NCBI RefSeq assembly: GCF_013044515.1
Contig: NZ_JABEPR010000003.1
Span: forward strand, 124,001 to 188,000
DNA: 64,000 nt
DNA from: Sphingomonas sp. ID1715
Lineage (GTDB): Bacteria > Pseudomonadota > Alphaproteobacteria > Sphingomonadales > Sphingomonadaceae
Reading direction: 5' to 3'
The notes below the pieces were generated by a model. It was not told the origin of the DNA. It did no database searches and worked only from the letters and a program-made list of their open reading frames with translations. Made by a program: the position numbers and the translations under genes. Below are positions 18,102-26,193 of the stretch, piece by piece (position 1 is the stretch's first letter; each line of letters starts with the position of its first letter).

Positions 18102-18612
18102 CGAACTCCGGTTCGTCCCTGTGATAGGGGTCGTGAAGGCCCAAGCGGGCCAGGATGTCGCGCTCCAGCGACTCCATATGCTCGGCCTCGGCCGACCCCT
18201 GATGGTCGTAACCTAGCAGATGCAAGGTGCCATGAACAATCAGGTGGGTGGCATGAGCATCCAGGCTCACGCCCTTCTCCGCCGCCTCGCCCGCGCAGAC
18301 GCCGTGCGCGAGCACGATGTCGCCGAGCAAAAGCTCGCCATCGTCGCTGTTCTGGCTGACCGTTTCGAGCAGGTCCGCCTGCACCATCGGGAAGGACAGG
18401 ACATTGGTGGGCTTGTCCTTACCCCGATACTGAAGGTTCAGCTGATGCACTTCCGCGTCCGACGTCAAGCGCACCGAGATTTCGACCAGCGCGGATGAGG
18501 CGGCGAGTTCGGCATGTGGCGTGGAAAGAACGGCCGCTTCGCACGCCGTTTTAGCCAGTTCCTCCCAATCACCCTGCCAAGGAGCTTCGGCCTGAACGGC
18601 CACGTCGATCAC
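18082..18612 (-). CDS. ybeY: Endoribonuclease YbeY
   Basis: 176 residues. The zinc site HLIVHGTLHLLGYDH (about residues 125-139) has the three spaced His residues of the UPF0054/YbeY family. YbeY processes rRNA ends, notably the 16S 3' end, and takes part in ribosome quality control. Its GTG start overlaps the phoH stop (GTGA). The N-terminal half is a little longer than in E. coli. It belongs to the phoH-ybeY-corC operon conserved across alphaproteobacteria. Confidence 0.95.
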   Translation of the reverse strand: MIDVAVQAEAPWQGDWEELAKTACEAAVLSTPHAELAASSALVEISVRLTSDAEVHQLNLQYRGKDKPTNVLSFPMVQADLLETVSQNSDDGELLLGDIVLAHGVCAGEAAEKGVSLDAHATHLIVHGTLHLLGYDHQGSAEAEHMESLERDILARLGLHDPYHRDEPEFDARGFE

Positions 18613-19604
18613 TGGCTCTCGCCCTCATAGGCGTCGACGATCTTCCCGACGAGCGGATGGCGGACGACATCGGCGGAGCCGAAGCGGACCATCGAAATGC
18701 CGCGCACATCGTCCAGGCGGGCAACGGCGTCGGCGAGCCCGGACTTGCCGATGTCGGGCAAGTCCACCTGGCGCGGGTCGCCGCAGACGACCATGCGGCT
18801 ATTCTCACCGAAGCGCGTCAGAAACATCTTCATCTGCATCGGCGTGGTGTTCTGCGCCTCGTCGAGGATGATGAAGGCGTTGGAGAGGGTGCGGCCGCGC
18901 ATGAAGGCGATCGGCGCGATCTCGATTTCGCCCGACGCCATGCGGCGTTCGACCTGTTCGGCCGGCAGCATGTCGTAGAGCGCGTCATAGAGCGGGCGGA
19001 GATAGGGATCGACCTTCTCCTTCATGTCGCCGGGCAGGAAGCCGAGCTTCTCGCCCGCCTCCACCGCCGGCCGCGACAGGATCAGCCGCTCGACCGAGCC
19101 CTGAATCAGCTGCTGCACGGCCTGTGCGACCGCGACATAGGTCTTGCCGGTGCCGGCCGGACCGAGCGCGAAGATGATCTCATCGCGGGCGAGCGCCTCC
19201 ATGTAGCGGATCTGCGTCGCCGAGCGCGGCACGATCGTCTTCTTGCGGGTCCGGATCATCACCGGCGGCGGCTGGCTGACATCGGTGCGGATGATGCCGT
19301 CGAGCGTCGGCTCGTTCGACATGGCGATCACCGCCTCGACGGTGCCGGAGTCGATCTCCTGACCCTGCACGATGCGATTATAGAGGCCGGTCAGCACGTC
19401 CCGCGCCCGCGCCGCGGCTTCGGCTTCCCCCTCGATCTGCAGCTTGTTGCCGCGCGCCGCGATATAGACGCCGAGCCGGTTCTCGATCGCGACCAGATTC
19501 TGGTCGTAATGGCCGAAAACCTGGCCGAGCAACTGGGGCCGGTCGAAGACCACTTCGAGGCGGCTGCGATCTCCCGGCTGGGCGGGAACGGGCTTACGCG
19601 ACAT
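18609..19604 (-). CDS. phoH: PhoH-like ATPase (YbeZ)
   Basis: 331 residues from the ATG at 19604, which has GGAGGA at ideal spacing; an in-frame TTG at 19616 is rejected. An N-terminal KH-like RNA-binding part precedes the P-loop ATPase with Walker A GPAGTGKT (near residue 148) and Walker [10 protein letters not shown]. YbeZ is an ATPase that works with YbeY in rRNA maturation, which matches the overlap with ybeY. A family A-like palindrome separates it from miaB upstream. Confidence 0.92.
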   Translation of the reverse strand: MSRKPVPAQPGDRSRLEVVFDRPQLLGQVFGHYDQNLVAIENRLGVYIAARGNKLQIEGEAEAAARARDVLTGLYNRIVQGQEIDSGTVEAVIAMSNEPTLDGIIRTDVSQPPPVMIRTRKKTIVPRSATQIRYMEALARDEIIFALGPAGTGKTYVAVAQAVQQLIQGSVERLILSRPAVEAGEKLGFLPGDMKEKVDPYLRPLYDALYDMLPAEQVERRMASGEIEIAPIAFMRGRTLSNAFIILDEAQNTTPMQMKMFLTRFGENSRMVVCGDPRQVDLPDIGKSGLADAVARLDDVRGISMVRFGSADVVRHPLVGKIVDAYEGESQ

Positions 19605-19622
19605 AGTCCTCCACAAGGAACT

Positions 19623-19695
19623 CCGTTCGTGTCGAGCGAAGTCGAGACACCCTCGTCGCGGCGCCGCGTTTCTCGACTACGCTCGAAACGAACGG
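19623..19695. repeat. Palindromic element (family A variant) between miaB and phoH
   Basis: Arms 19623-19647 and 19671-19695 share CCGTTCGT, TCGAGCG and GTCGAGA. The pattern is like 13603-13678 and 38085-38160 but with GA in place of GGGGCGC at the inner end. It lies in the 105-base gap between co-directional miaB and phoH. Confidence 0.85.
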
Positions 19696-19709
19696 GGTAG
19701 AGGAACGGG

Positions 19710-21020
19710 TCAGGCGGCGAGCCTGTCGGACATAACGCCTGTCAGACTATTCGGTCCCGCCGCGACGATGTCCACCTCGATCAGTTCGCCGACCGCACCG
19801 CCATCCACAACTATCGACTGCAGCCAGGGCGATTTCCCGATCAGCTGGCCGGGATATTTGCCCGGCCGTTCCAGCAGTACCTCGGTGCGCCGGCCGACGA
19901 GCCGCTGGTTGAAGGCGATCTGCTGTTCTACGATGAGCGCCTGCAGGCGCTGCAGACGCTCGTCCATGACCTCGGGCGCGATCTGCTCGGCCATGGTCGC
20001 GGCGGGCGTGCCGGGTCGCGGCGAATATTTGAAGCTGAAGGCCATCGAGTGGCCGATGCGGCGGACGATCTCCAGCGTGGCCTCGAAATCCGCGTCCGTT
20101 TCGCCCGGAAAGCCGACGATATAGTCGCCGGAGATCGCGATGTCTGGCCGCGCGTCCCGCACCCGGTCGAGGATCGCGAGATAGCTGGCGGAGGTGTGGC
20201 TGCGGTTCATCGCCTTGAGGATGCGGTCGCTGCCCGATTGCACCGGCAGATGCAGGAAGGGCATCAGCTTGGGAATGTCCCGATGCGCCGCAATCAGCCC
20301 GTCGCGCATGTCGTTCGGATGGCTGGTCGTGTAGCGGATGCGGGCGAGGCCGGGCAGCTTCGCCAATTCCTCGATCAGATCATGAAGATGGCGGCCGTCA
20401 TAGGACCAGGCGTTGACGTTCTGACCGAGCAGGGTGATCTCGCGCGCGCCCGCATCGACCAGTGCCTTGGCCTCGTCCATAATGGCGTTCCAAGAACGCG
20501 AGACCTCGGCGCCGCGCGTATACGGCACCACGCAATAGGTGCAGAATTTGTCGCAGCCTTCCTGCACCGTCAGAAAGGCGCTGGCCCGAACCTGCCTCGC
20601 GCGCGCGGGCAGCGCGTCGAACTTGGAGACCGGCGGCATGTCCGTGTCGAGCGGGCGGCTGCCGCGGGCGGCCGCATCGACCAGCTCGGGTAGGCGATGG
20701 TAGGCTTGCGGGCCGACGACGATGTCCACGTCCCTGGTGCGGCGGTAGATCTCGGCGCCTTCGGCCTGCGCGACGCAGCCGGCAACCGCCACGAGCGGGC
20801 GGGTGCCGTCCTCCCGGCGCAAGCGGCCGATGTCCGAATAGACCTTCTCCGCCGCCTTTTCCCGGATATGGCAGGTGTTGAGCACGACCAGATCGGCGTC
20901 CTCGCCTTCCGCCGGTGCCAGGCCCTGCGCGCTCAGCAGCTCGGCCATGCGCTCGCCGTCATAGACGTTCATCTGGCAGCCGAAGGATTTGACGCGATAG
21001 GTTTGGGGAGAGCGATTCAC
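19710..21020 (-). CDS. miaB: tRNA-2-methylthio-N6-dimethylallyladenosine synthase MiaB
   Basis: 436 residues from GTG 21020; GTG 21050 would add ten residues and run into plsC. A UPF0004 domain begins at [16 protein letters not shown] (first cluster Cys). The radical-SAM motif [15 protein letters not shown] (CxxxCxxC, near residue 145) and a C-terminal TRAM domain follow. It adds the 2-methylthio group at A37 of tRNAs reading UNN codons, using two [4Fe-4S] clusters. It sits between plsC and phoH in the conserved run. Confidence 0.95.
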   Translation of the reverse strand: MNRSPQTYRVKSFGCQMNVYDGERMAELLSAQGLAPAEGEDADLVVLNTCHIREKAAEKVYSDIGRLRREDGTRPLVAVAGCVAQAEGAEIYRRTRDVDIVVGPQAYHRLPELVDAAARGSRPLDTDMPPVSKFDALPARARQVRASAFLTVQEGCDKFCTYCVVPYTRGAEVSRSWNAIMDEAKALVDAGAREITLLGQNVNAWSYDGRHLHDLIEELAKLPGLARIRYTTSHPNDMRDGLIAAHRDIPKLMPFLHLPVQSGSDRILKAMNRSHTSASYLAILDRVRDARPDIAISGDYIVGFPGETDADFEATLEIVRRIGHSMAFSFKYSPRPGTPAATMAEQIAPEVMDERLQRLQALIVEQQIAFNQRLVGRRTEVLLERPGKYPGQLIGKSPWLQSIVVDGGAVGELIEVDIVAAGPNSLTGVMSDRLAA

Positions 21021-21028
21021 CGGCGCGC

Positions 21029-21730
21029 CTATACGCTTCCCGGCGTCCACGCGGAACCCGCGACGATCCGCGCGCGCGCATCGGCGGCGATCGCCTTGCG
21101 ATCCCCGGCCGCGGCCGGGTCGAACGGCTCCAGCGCCTCCAGCAGCACGCGGAAGCGCCGATGGGTCAGCACGCGCCAGATATTCGCAAGCGCGGGCTCG
21201 TCGCCGATCCAGGCGAGCTCCGGCGCACCAAATGTCAGGCGCAGCGGCTGAACGCGGATTGCGCGCGGCGGCGGCGACACGACTTCGAGCAACGATGGCT
21301 TGAACGGCAGCAGCTCGCGCGCCGTCGTGCCTTCCGGGAAGATCGCGACTGGCTGATGCCGCTCAAGCGCGGCGCGCACGGCCCCGACCTGCCCATGCAC
21401 GCCGGCGCGGTCGGCCCGGTCGACATAGACGGTGTTGTTGAACCCGGCGAGCCAGCCGACCACCGGCCAGTCACGCACGCCGGAGTTCGCGACGAAGGCG
21501 GTTCCCGTCGCGCCGGCGATGATCGGGATGTCCAGCCAGCTCTGGTGATTGGAGACGAACAGCACGTCCTTCGCGAGGTGCTCGCCCTTCACCTCGAGGT
21601 CGGCGCCGCAGATGTGGGCGACTCGGGCAAGAAAGCGGCGGGGCCAGTGCGACTGGCGACCGGCGGCGCGGGTGATCAGGTGTGCGGGAACGTGGAAAAG
21701 CAGCGCCACGACGAGCGCCAGGACACGCAA
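21029..21730 (-). CDS. plsC: 1-acyl-sn-glycerol-3-phosphate acyltransferase (PlsC family)
   Basis: 233 residues from a TTG at 21730, preceded by GGAAG. The N-terminal hydrophobic segment anchors it in the membrane. The acyltransferase motif NHQSWLD (H-x4-D, near residue 61) and FPEGTT (near residue 120) are both intact. It acylates lysophosphatidate to phosphatidate. It starts 25 bases downstream of the fur stop, in the same direction as miaB, consistent with the fur-plsC-miaB order of sphingomonads. Confidence 0.88.
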   Translation of the reverse strand: MRVLALVVALLFHVPAHLITRAAGRQSHWPRRFLARVAHICGADLEVKGEHLAKDVLFVSNHQSWLDIPIIAGATGTAFVANSGVRDWPVVGWLAGFNNTVYVDRADRAGVHGQVGAVRAALERHQPVAIFPEGTTARELLPFKPSLLEVVSPPPRAIRVQPLRLTFGAPELAWIGDEPALANIWRVLTHRRFRVLLEALEPFDPAAAGDRKAIAADARARIVAGSAWTPGSV

Positions 21731-21755
21731 GCTTCCGCGGATTGCGGGCAGCAGA

Positions 21756-22178
21756 TCAGCCCTTCCGGTCCAGTTTGACGCCGTAGAGTTCCATCCGGTG
21801 GTCGACGAGCCGGAAGCCGAGCTTCTCTGCGATCTGGCGTTGCAGAAGTTCGAGTTCCGGATCGACGAACTCGATGACGCGGCCGGTCTCGACGTCGATC
21901 AGATGGTCGTGATGGGCTTCCGGCGCGGCTTCGTAGCGGGCGCGGCCATCGCCGAAATCGTGACGCTCGAGAATGCCCGCTTCCTCGAACAGGCGGACGG
22001 TCCGATAGACGGTCGCGATCGAAATGCCGGGATCGATGGCGGAGGCCCGGGCATGCACCTTTTCGACGTCCGGATGGTCTTCGGACTCGGACAGGACCCG
22101 CGCGATCACCTTGCGCTGGTCGGTGATCCTCAGCCCCTTCTCGGCGCACAGCGCCTCGACGTCGATCTTGCGATGCAT
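21756..22178 (-). CDS. fur: Fur-family metalloregulator
   Basis: 140 residues. A winged-helix DNA-binding half (GISIATVYRTVRLFEEAG near residues 50-67) is followed by a dimerisation half with HHDHLID and EFVDPELE. The CxxC pairs of E. coli Fur are absent, as in many alphaproteobacterial Fur/Mur proteins that respond to manganese as well as iron. The regulatory metal site residues (His, Asp, Glu) are present. The true ligand cannot be decided by sequence. It heads the run towards plsC and miaB. Confidence 0.9.
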   Translation of the reverse strand: MHRKIDVEALCAEKGLRITDQRKVIARVLSESEDHPDVEKVHARASAIDPGISIATVYRTVRLFEEAGILERHDFGDGRARYEAAPEAHHDHLIDVETGRVIEFVDPELELLQRQIAEKLGFRLVDHRMELYGVKLDRKG

Positions 22179-22201
22179 CGGGCCGATCTAGTGACTTTGT
22201 T

Positions 22202-22234
22202 GCCCGCCTGCCACCGTCAAAGCGGCAGGCGGGC
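22202..22234. terminator. Strong hairpin downstream of mucR without a clear U-tract
   Basis: An 11-base perfect stem (GCCCGCCTGCC / GGCAGGCGGGC) lies between the fur start and the mucR stop. No T-run follows on either strand, so it may be a terminator, a transcript-stabilising hairpin or both. Confidence 0.45.
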
Positions 22235-22240
22235 GCAAGC

Positions 22241-22657
22241 TCAGCGGCTGCGGCGACGCTTGGTGCCCAGGCCGATCTTCTTGGCCAGCGAACGGCGCTG
22301 CTCTGCGTAGTTCGGCGCGACCATCGGGTAATCGGCCGGAAGATTCCACTTCTGGCGATATTGCTCGGGGGTCATCTGATAATGAGTCATCAGATGCCGC
22401 TTCAGCATCTTCAGCTTTTTGCCGTCTTCGAGGCAGACGATATAGTCGGGCTTGATCGACGCACGCACCGAGACCTTGGGCTCCTGCTTGACTTCGGGCT
22501 GCGGAGCCGGGCCGCCGAGGCCGGTCAAGGCGGTGTGCACGTTCGAGATCAGCGTCGGAAGATCGTTCACCGCCACGCTGTTGTTGCTCACATGCGCAGC
22601 GACAATGTCGGCGGTAAGCGTGATCAGCGTTTCTTTCATCTCGGACTGTTCGGACAT
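22241..22657 (-). CDS. mucR: MucR/Ros-type zinc-finger transcriptional regulator
   Basis: 138 residues. A prokaryotic C2H2-type finger [19 protein letters not shown] (near 73-91), with the ligand Cys and later His residues, is followed by the conserved [14 protein letters not shown] and a basic C-terminal tail. MucR/Ros proteins control exopolysaccharide, motility and cell-cycle genes in alphaproteobacteria and bind AT-rich DNA as H-NS-like oligomers. It is a single gene between rimI and fur. Many genomes carry several paralogues, so its targets are unknown. Confidence 0.92.
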   Translation of the reverse strand: MSEQSEMKETLITLTADIVAAHVSNNSVAVNDLPTLISNVHTALTGLGGPAPQPEVKQEPKVSVRASIKPDYIVCLEDGKKLKMLKRHLMTHYQMTPEQYRQKWNLPADYPMVAPNYAEQRRSLAKKIGLGTKRRRSR

Positions 22658-22761
22658 GGACTTGCAACTCTCGTTCTGAACCGATCATCGGGAAGCGATG
22701 GTCTTCGAGGCCCATGTCTTCTGGCGAAACACAGATCAAGGTGAAAATAGATGCACGGCCT

Positions 22762-23247
22762 TTAGTTGACGCCAAGATGCCGTTTGAAGGTCGAAGCATC
22801 GTACACCTTGCCCGTTCGGCCACGGTAATAACCGCGACGGCTGCCGACCTGAACAAAGCCGGCCTCACGATACAGCAGCACCGCCGGATTGCCGTCCCGC
22901 ACCTCGAGATGGAGCGTCTCGACGCCGCTGGCACCAGCATCCGCTATTGCCTGGTTCAGCAGCGTGCGGCCCACGCCCTGGCGGCGGAAACGGTCGCGCA
23001 CCGCGATCAGCAGCAGTTCGGCCTCGCCGGCCACCTTGCGGAGCAGTGCGAATCCCGCCGGCTCGTCCCCCGCCCGGGCGACCAGCAGCCAGCTTCCGAC
23101 CATGCCGAGCACGCCGGCGCACTGCGCCTCGGTCCAGGCCTCCCCATATTGCGGGTCGAACGCGTCTTCCATCGCGATCATCACGTCGGCCAGATCGGCC
23201 ATGCCGGCCGGCTCGATCCGGAAGTCGAGGTCGGCTGCCACCGTCAC
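22762..23247 (-). CDS. rimI: Ribosomal-protein-alanine N-acetyltransferase RimI-like
   Basis: 161 residues. GNAT fold with the acetyl-CoA pyrophosphate loop RRQGVGRTLL (near residues 91-100) and a C-terminal NPAVLLYREAGF strand. RimI acetylates the N-terminus of S18. The GTG start overlaps the tsaB stop (GTGA). tsaB-rimI is a common pair. The substrate of a GNAT protein is always uncertain, but the position beside tsaB makes RimI the best name. Confidence 0.88.
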   Translation of the reverse strand: MTVAADLDFRIEPAGMADLADVMIAMEDAFDPQYGEAWTEAQCAGVLGMVGSWLLVARAGDEPAGFALLRKVAGEAELLLIAVRDRFRRQGVGRTLLNQAIADAGASGVETLHLEVRDGNPAVLLYREAGFVQVGSRRGYYRGRTGKVYDASTFKRHLGVN

Positions 23248-23861
23248 GCGGGCAGGCGCGCGTCGGGCGCGCGGCCGTAGATCGGAGAAGGCGGAAGAGC
23301 GGCGAGCCCGGCGGGAAGCAAGCTGGTTGCGCGGGCATCGGTCTCAACGGCGAGCAGTTCGCCCGTCGCCCCGGCCGCGCGCAGTGCCGCGCCGCCGCTC
23401 CCCGCGATCACGTCGCCCGCACAGGCACGCGCGGCGTCTTCGGGTTTCAAGGACGTCAGCGGGGTGATCGGCTGCACTCCCTGCCTTGCGAAACGTTGCA
23501 CGAAATACTCACCATGACCGCCGATCACGGCAACGGCAAGGGTGTCCGGTGCGCGCTCGCTCGCAAAGGCCGTCGCTGCGATCAGCGTCATCGACGAATA
23601 GCCGCTGACACTGGCGCGCCAGGCGAGGCCGAACGCGCGCGCCGCAGCGAGGCCGACACGAACGCCGGTGAAGCTGCCTGGGCCGCAATCGACCAGCAAG
23701 GCCGCCGCGCGCCCGCGCTCCGGCAGCTCGGCGATCATGGGGATAAGCCGCTCCGCATGGCCGCGACCGACCCGCTCATGCCGGTGGTCGAGCAACCGGT
23801 CGTCCTCGAACAAGGCAACCGAGCAGGTCTCGGCTGCCGTTTCGATCGCCAGCAGCCTCAA
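23244..23861 (-). CDS. tsaB: TsaB, tRNA threonylcarbamoyladenosine biosynthesis protein
   Basis: 205 residues. The N-terminal LLAIETAAETCSVALF and VDCGPGSFTGVRVGLAAARAFGLA (about residues 60-83) are the ASKHA-fold landmarks of TsaB, the partner that stabilises TsaD in t6A synthesis. The TTG start overlaps the stop of the nitroreductase (TTGA). It lacks the metal-binding His pair of TsaD, as expected. It forms a tightly overlapped nfu-nitroreductase-tsaB-rimI operon. Confidence 0.92.
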   Translation of the reverse strand: MRLLAIETAAETCSVALFEDDRLLDHRHERVGRGHAERLIPMIAELPERGRAAALLVDCGPGSFTGVRVGLAAARAFGLAWRASVSGYSSMTLIAATAFASERAPDTLAVAVIGGHGEYFVQRFARQGVQPITPLTSLKPEDAARACAGDVIAGSGGAALRAAGATGELLAVETDARATSLLPAGLAALPPSPIYGRAPDARLPA

Positions 23862-24445
23862 CGGATCTGGTTGAACCGTTCGAACTCCGGGCGCGGCAGG
23901 CGACCGAAGATGGTGGACGGATCCCCATAGCCGAGCGTCGAGATGAAGTTGGACTTCACGTTCGTGCCGGCGAAGAACAACTCGTCGACCTTCGCATTGT
24001 CGAAGCCCGACATGGGGCCGGTGTCGAGCCCAAGCGCCCGTGCGGCCATGATGAAATAGCCGCCCTGCAACGAGGAGTTGCGCAGGGCATGCACCTGCCG
24101 CCCGTCAGGATCGGGGAACCAGTGCCTGGCGGTCTGGTCGTGGGGGAACAGCTCCGGAAGCTGCTCGTGGAAGTCCAGGTCCATGCCGATGATCGCGGTC
24201 ACCGGCGCCGCGAGGATCTTGATCGCGTTCTTTTCCATCGCGCAGGAGGCGATTTGGGCTTTCGCCTCACCGCTCACGCACCAGACGATCCGCGCGGGCA
24301 GCATGTTGGCGGAGGTCGGACCCATCTTCATCAGGTCCCAGATGGCGCGAAGCTGGTCCTCGCCGACGGGCCGATCCAGATAGCCGTTATAGCTCCGCGC
24401 CGTGCGGAACAGCTGGTCGAGCGCGGTATCGGGAAGAGCGGGCAT
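23858..24445 (-). CDS. Nitroreductase-family protein (malonic semialdehyde reductase RutE-like)
   Basis: 195 residues. FMN-dependent nitroreductase fold: RSYNGYLDRPVGEDQLRAIWDLMKMGPTS at the N-terminus, a middle ALRNSSLQGGYFIMAARALGLDTGPMSGFD and a final LGYGDP. The sequence resembles RutE/YdfG-type malonic semialdehyde reductases (3-hydroxypropanoate formation), but the rest of the Rut pathway is absent from the window, so the real substrate is open. It overlaps nfu at its start (TGATG) and tsaB at its end. Confidence 0.82.
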   Translation of the reverse strand: MPALPDTALDQLFRTARSYNGYLDRPVGEDQLRAIWDLMKMGPTSANMLPARIVWCVSGEAKAQIASCAMEKNAIKILAAPVTAIIGMDLDFHEQLPELFPHDQTARHWFPDPDGRQVHALRNSSLQGGYFIMAARALGLDTGPMSGFDNAKVDELFFAGTNVKSNFISTLGYGDPSTIFGRLPRPEFERFNQIR

Positions 24446-25011
24446 CAGACCGCCCGCACTTCGGTGACTTCGGGCACGTAATATTTCAGCAGCTGCTCGA
24501 TGCCCTGCTTCAGCGTCGCGGTAGATGACGGGCAGCCGGAGCAGGCGCCCTGCATCTTCAGATAGACGGTGCCCTGCTGAAAGCCGCGATAGACGATGTC
24601 GCCGCCGTCATTGGCGACGGCCGGACGCACCCGCGTGTCGATCAGCTCCTTGATCTGCGACACGATGTCGGCATCCTCAGGATCGTCCGCGATCGCATCG
24701 TCGATCGCAATCCCCGCCGCAGAGCCGGGCCGGAACAACGGCATGTCGCCGGAGAAATGGTCGAGCAGCAGCGCAAGCACGTTCGGCTTCAGGTCACGCC
24801 ACTCGGCTCCCGGCGCTGCGGTCACTGACACGAAATCCGAGCCGAAGAACACGCCTTCGACATCGCCCAGCCCGAACAGCGCGTCGGCGAGCGGCGACAC
24901 CTCCGCCTCCTCCGGGGTCGCGAAGTCGCGCGTGCCGCCGGTCATGACCGGGCGGCCGGGAAGGAATTTGAGCGTCGCCGGGTTGGGCGTCGTTTCGGTT
25001 TCGATCAGCAT
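24445..25011 (-). CDS. nfuA: NifU/Nfu-type iron-sulfur cluster carrier
   Basis: 188 residues. An N-terminal Nfu_N domain (LIETETTPNPATLKFLPG, about 2-19) is joined to a C-terminal NifU-like domain carrying CSGCPSS (near residues 157-163), the CxxC that holds a bridging [4Fe-4S] cluster. It delivers clusters to apoproteins such as lipoyl synthase and MiaB; the radical-SAM miaB and the Mrp carrier are in the same window. It is the first gene of the nfu-nitroreductase-tsaB-rimI group. Confidence 0.9.
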   Translation of the reverse strand: MLIETETTPNPATLKFLPGRPVMTGGTRDFATPEEAEVSPLADALFGLGDVEGVFFGSDFVSVTAAPGAEWRDLKPNVLALLLDHFSGDMPLFRPGSAAGIAIDDAIADDPEDADIVSQIKELIDTRVRPAVANDGGDIVYRGFQQGTVYLKMQGACSGCPSSTATLKQGIEQLLKYYVPEVTEVRAV

Positions 25012-25053
25012 GGGCGTTCATGTGGGCCGAACGCCCATGCCGATCAAGGCCGC

Positions 25054-26034
25054 TTAGAAGAGCGATCCGCCCCGCCCCAGCAGCGCCGGGACCAGCAACG
25101 AGCCCAGTCCCTCTCCCGTGTAGCTGGCGGGCAGCAATCCGCTGGACAGGGAGTCACCATAGCCGATCTGCTGGAGCGGCAGGGCGTAGGGATCGGCGCC
25201 GGTCAGCTCGGACAGTGCGGTGTAGCCACCGTAATCGGTGAAGTTCCCGTAATCGCCGTAACTGGCGTAGCCGTCATAGGCACCATAGTTCGCCGCGCTA
25301 TAGTCGGAATAACCGGCCCCGCTAAGGCCGCCCAGGCCTGCGAGGCCCGTCGCTCCGGCCCAACCGCCGAGCCCGGTCCCGAGGTCGCCGCCGAGCACGC
25401 CCGAAAGCACGATCGGTAGCAATGTCGAAAGCAGATTATTGCCGCCGCCAAAAAGCCCGGTGCCGGAACTATATGCCGGATAATAGCCTGAATAAGGGTC
25501 GGCATAGCCATAGCTCGGCGCATAAGCAGCCGGATAGTAAGGCTGCGCATAGGTGCGCACATAGACGGGCTGCGCATAGCGGATGACTGGCTCGGCATAC
25601 CGCACAGGCGCGTAGATGGGCCGCTCATAATAGACCGGCTGCGGCGCGACGCGGGTCCAGCGGTCCGGCCGCCTGAATTCGTCGCGGGAGACGGCGCGGG
25701 CGAACTTGCGTTCCTCCTTCAGCTCGCGCTTCCACGCCTTGCGCGCCTGTTTGTCGTCGACCCTCACGACACGAATCGGCCGCGAGAAGCTGTCGGCGCC
25801 ATACCATCGCATTGGCGGAGCGCGCCGGTGCTGCGCCCCGCGGTCGGCGAACGCCGGCGCGCGGCTCCAGCCTTGCTGGGCATGCCTGCCGCCGCCATGG
25901 CCCTTGAAGTCCGCCTGGGCGTGCTTGCCGCCACCATGACCATTGCCATGGCCGCCACCCTTGCCGCCCTTGTCCGCAAGGGCCGGCGCCGCAGCCGTCG
26001 CCGCGAGCAGCAGCCCCATCATCATTTTACGCAT
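25054..26034 (-). CDS. Tyr/Gly/Ala-rich exported low-complexity protein
   Basis: 326 residues from the ATG at 26034, which has CGGAGGAG immediately before it; an in-frame start at 26052 is less likely. A signal peptide (about 1-19, ending PALA) leads to a Gly/His-rich stretch (about 20-50, candidate metal binding), a basic region with RcnB-like character (AWKRELKEERKFARAVSRDEFRR) and a long Tyr/Pro/Ala/Gly-rich part. The last 90 residues repeat YG-D/N-Y motifs. Function is unknown; the composition suggests an extracellular or envelope structural protein. Confidence 0.75.
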   Translation of the reverse strand: MRKMMMGLLLAATAAAPALADKGGKGGGHGNGHGGGKHAQADFKGHGGGRHAQQGWSRAPAFADRGAQHRRAPPMRWYGADSFSRPIRVVRVDDKQARKAWKRELKEERKFARAVSRDEFRRPDRWTRVAPQPVYYERPIYAPVRYAEPVIRYAQPVYVRTYAQPYYPAAYAPSYGYADPYSGYYPAYSSGTGLFGGGNNLLSTLLPIVLSGVLGGDLGTGLGGWAGATGLAGLGGLSGAGYSDYSAANYGAYDGYASYGDYGNFTDYGGYTALSELTGADPYALPLQQIGYGDSLSSGLLPASYTGEGLGSLLVPALLGRGGSLF

Positions 26035-26137
26035 GCGACTCCTCCGTCTCATGCCCCGAAGCTCTCAACGTCGCCGATTAGGAGAGGATGCGTGAGCCCG
26101 CCCTGAACTGCCCGTTCAGCGGAGGTTTAGTGCGCAA

Positions 26138-26166
26138 GAAAAAGGGCGGTGATCGCTCACCGCCCC
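26138..26166 (-). terminator. Rho-independent terminator after the TonB receptor gene
   Basis: On the minus strand GGGCGGTGA, a four-base loop and TCACCGCCC are followed by TTTTTCTT. It lies about 28 bases past the receptor stop. Confidence 0.85.
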
Positions 26167-26193
26167 CTCTGTTGGTGCGCGTTTCGAGCTGCG

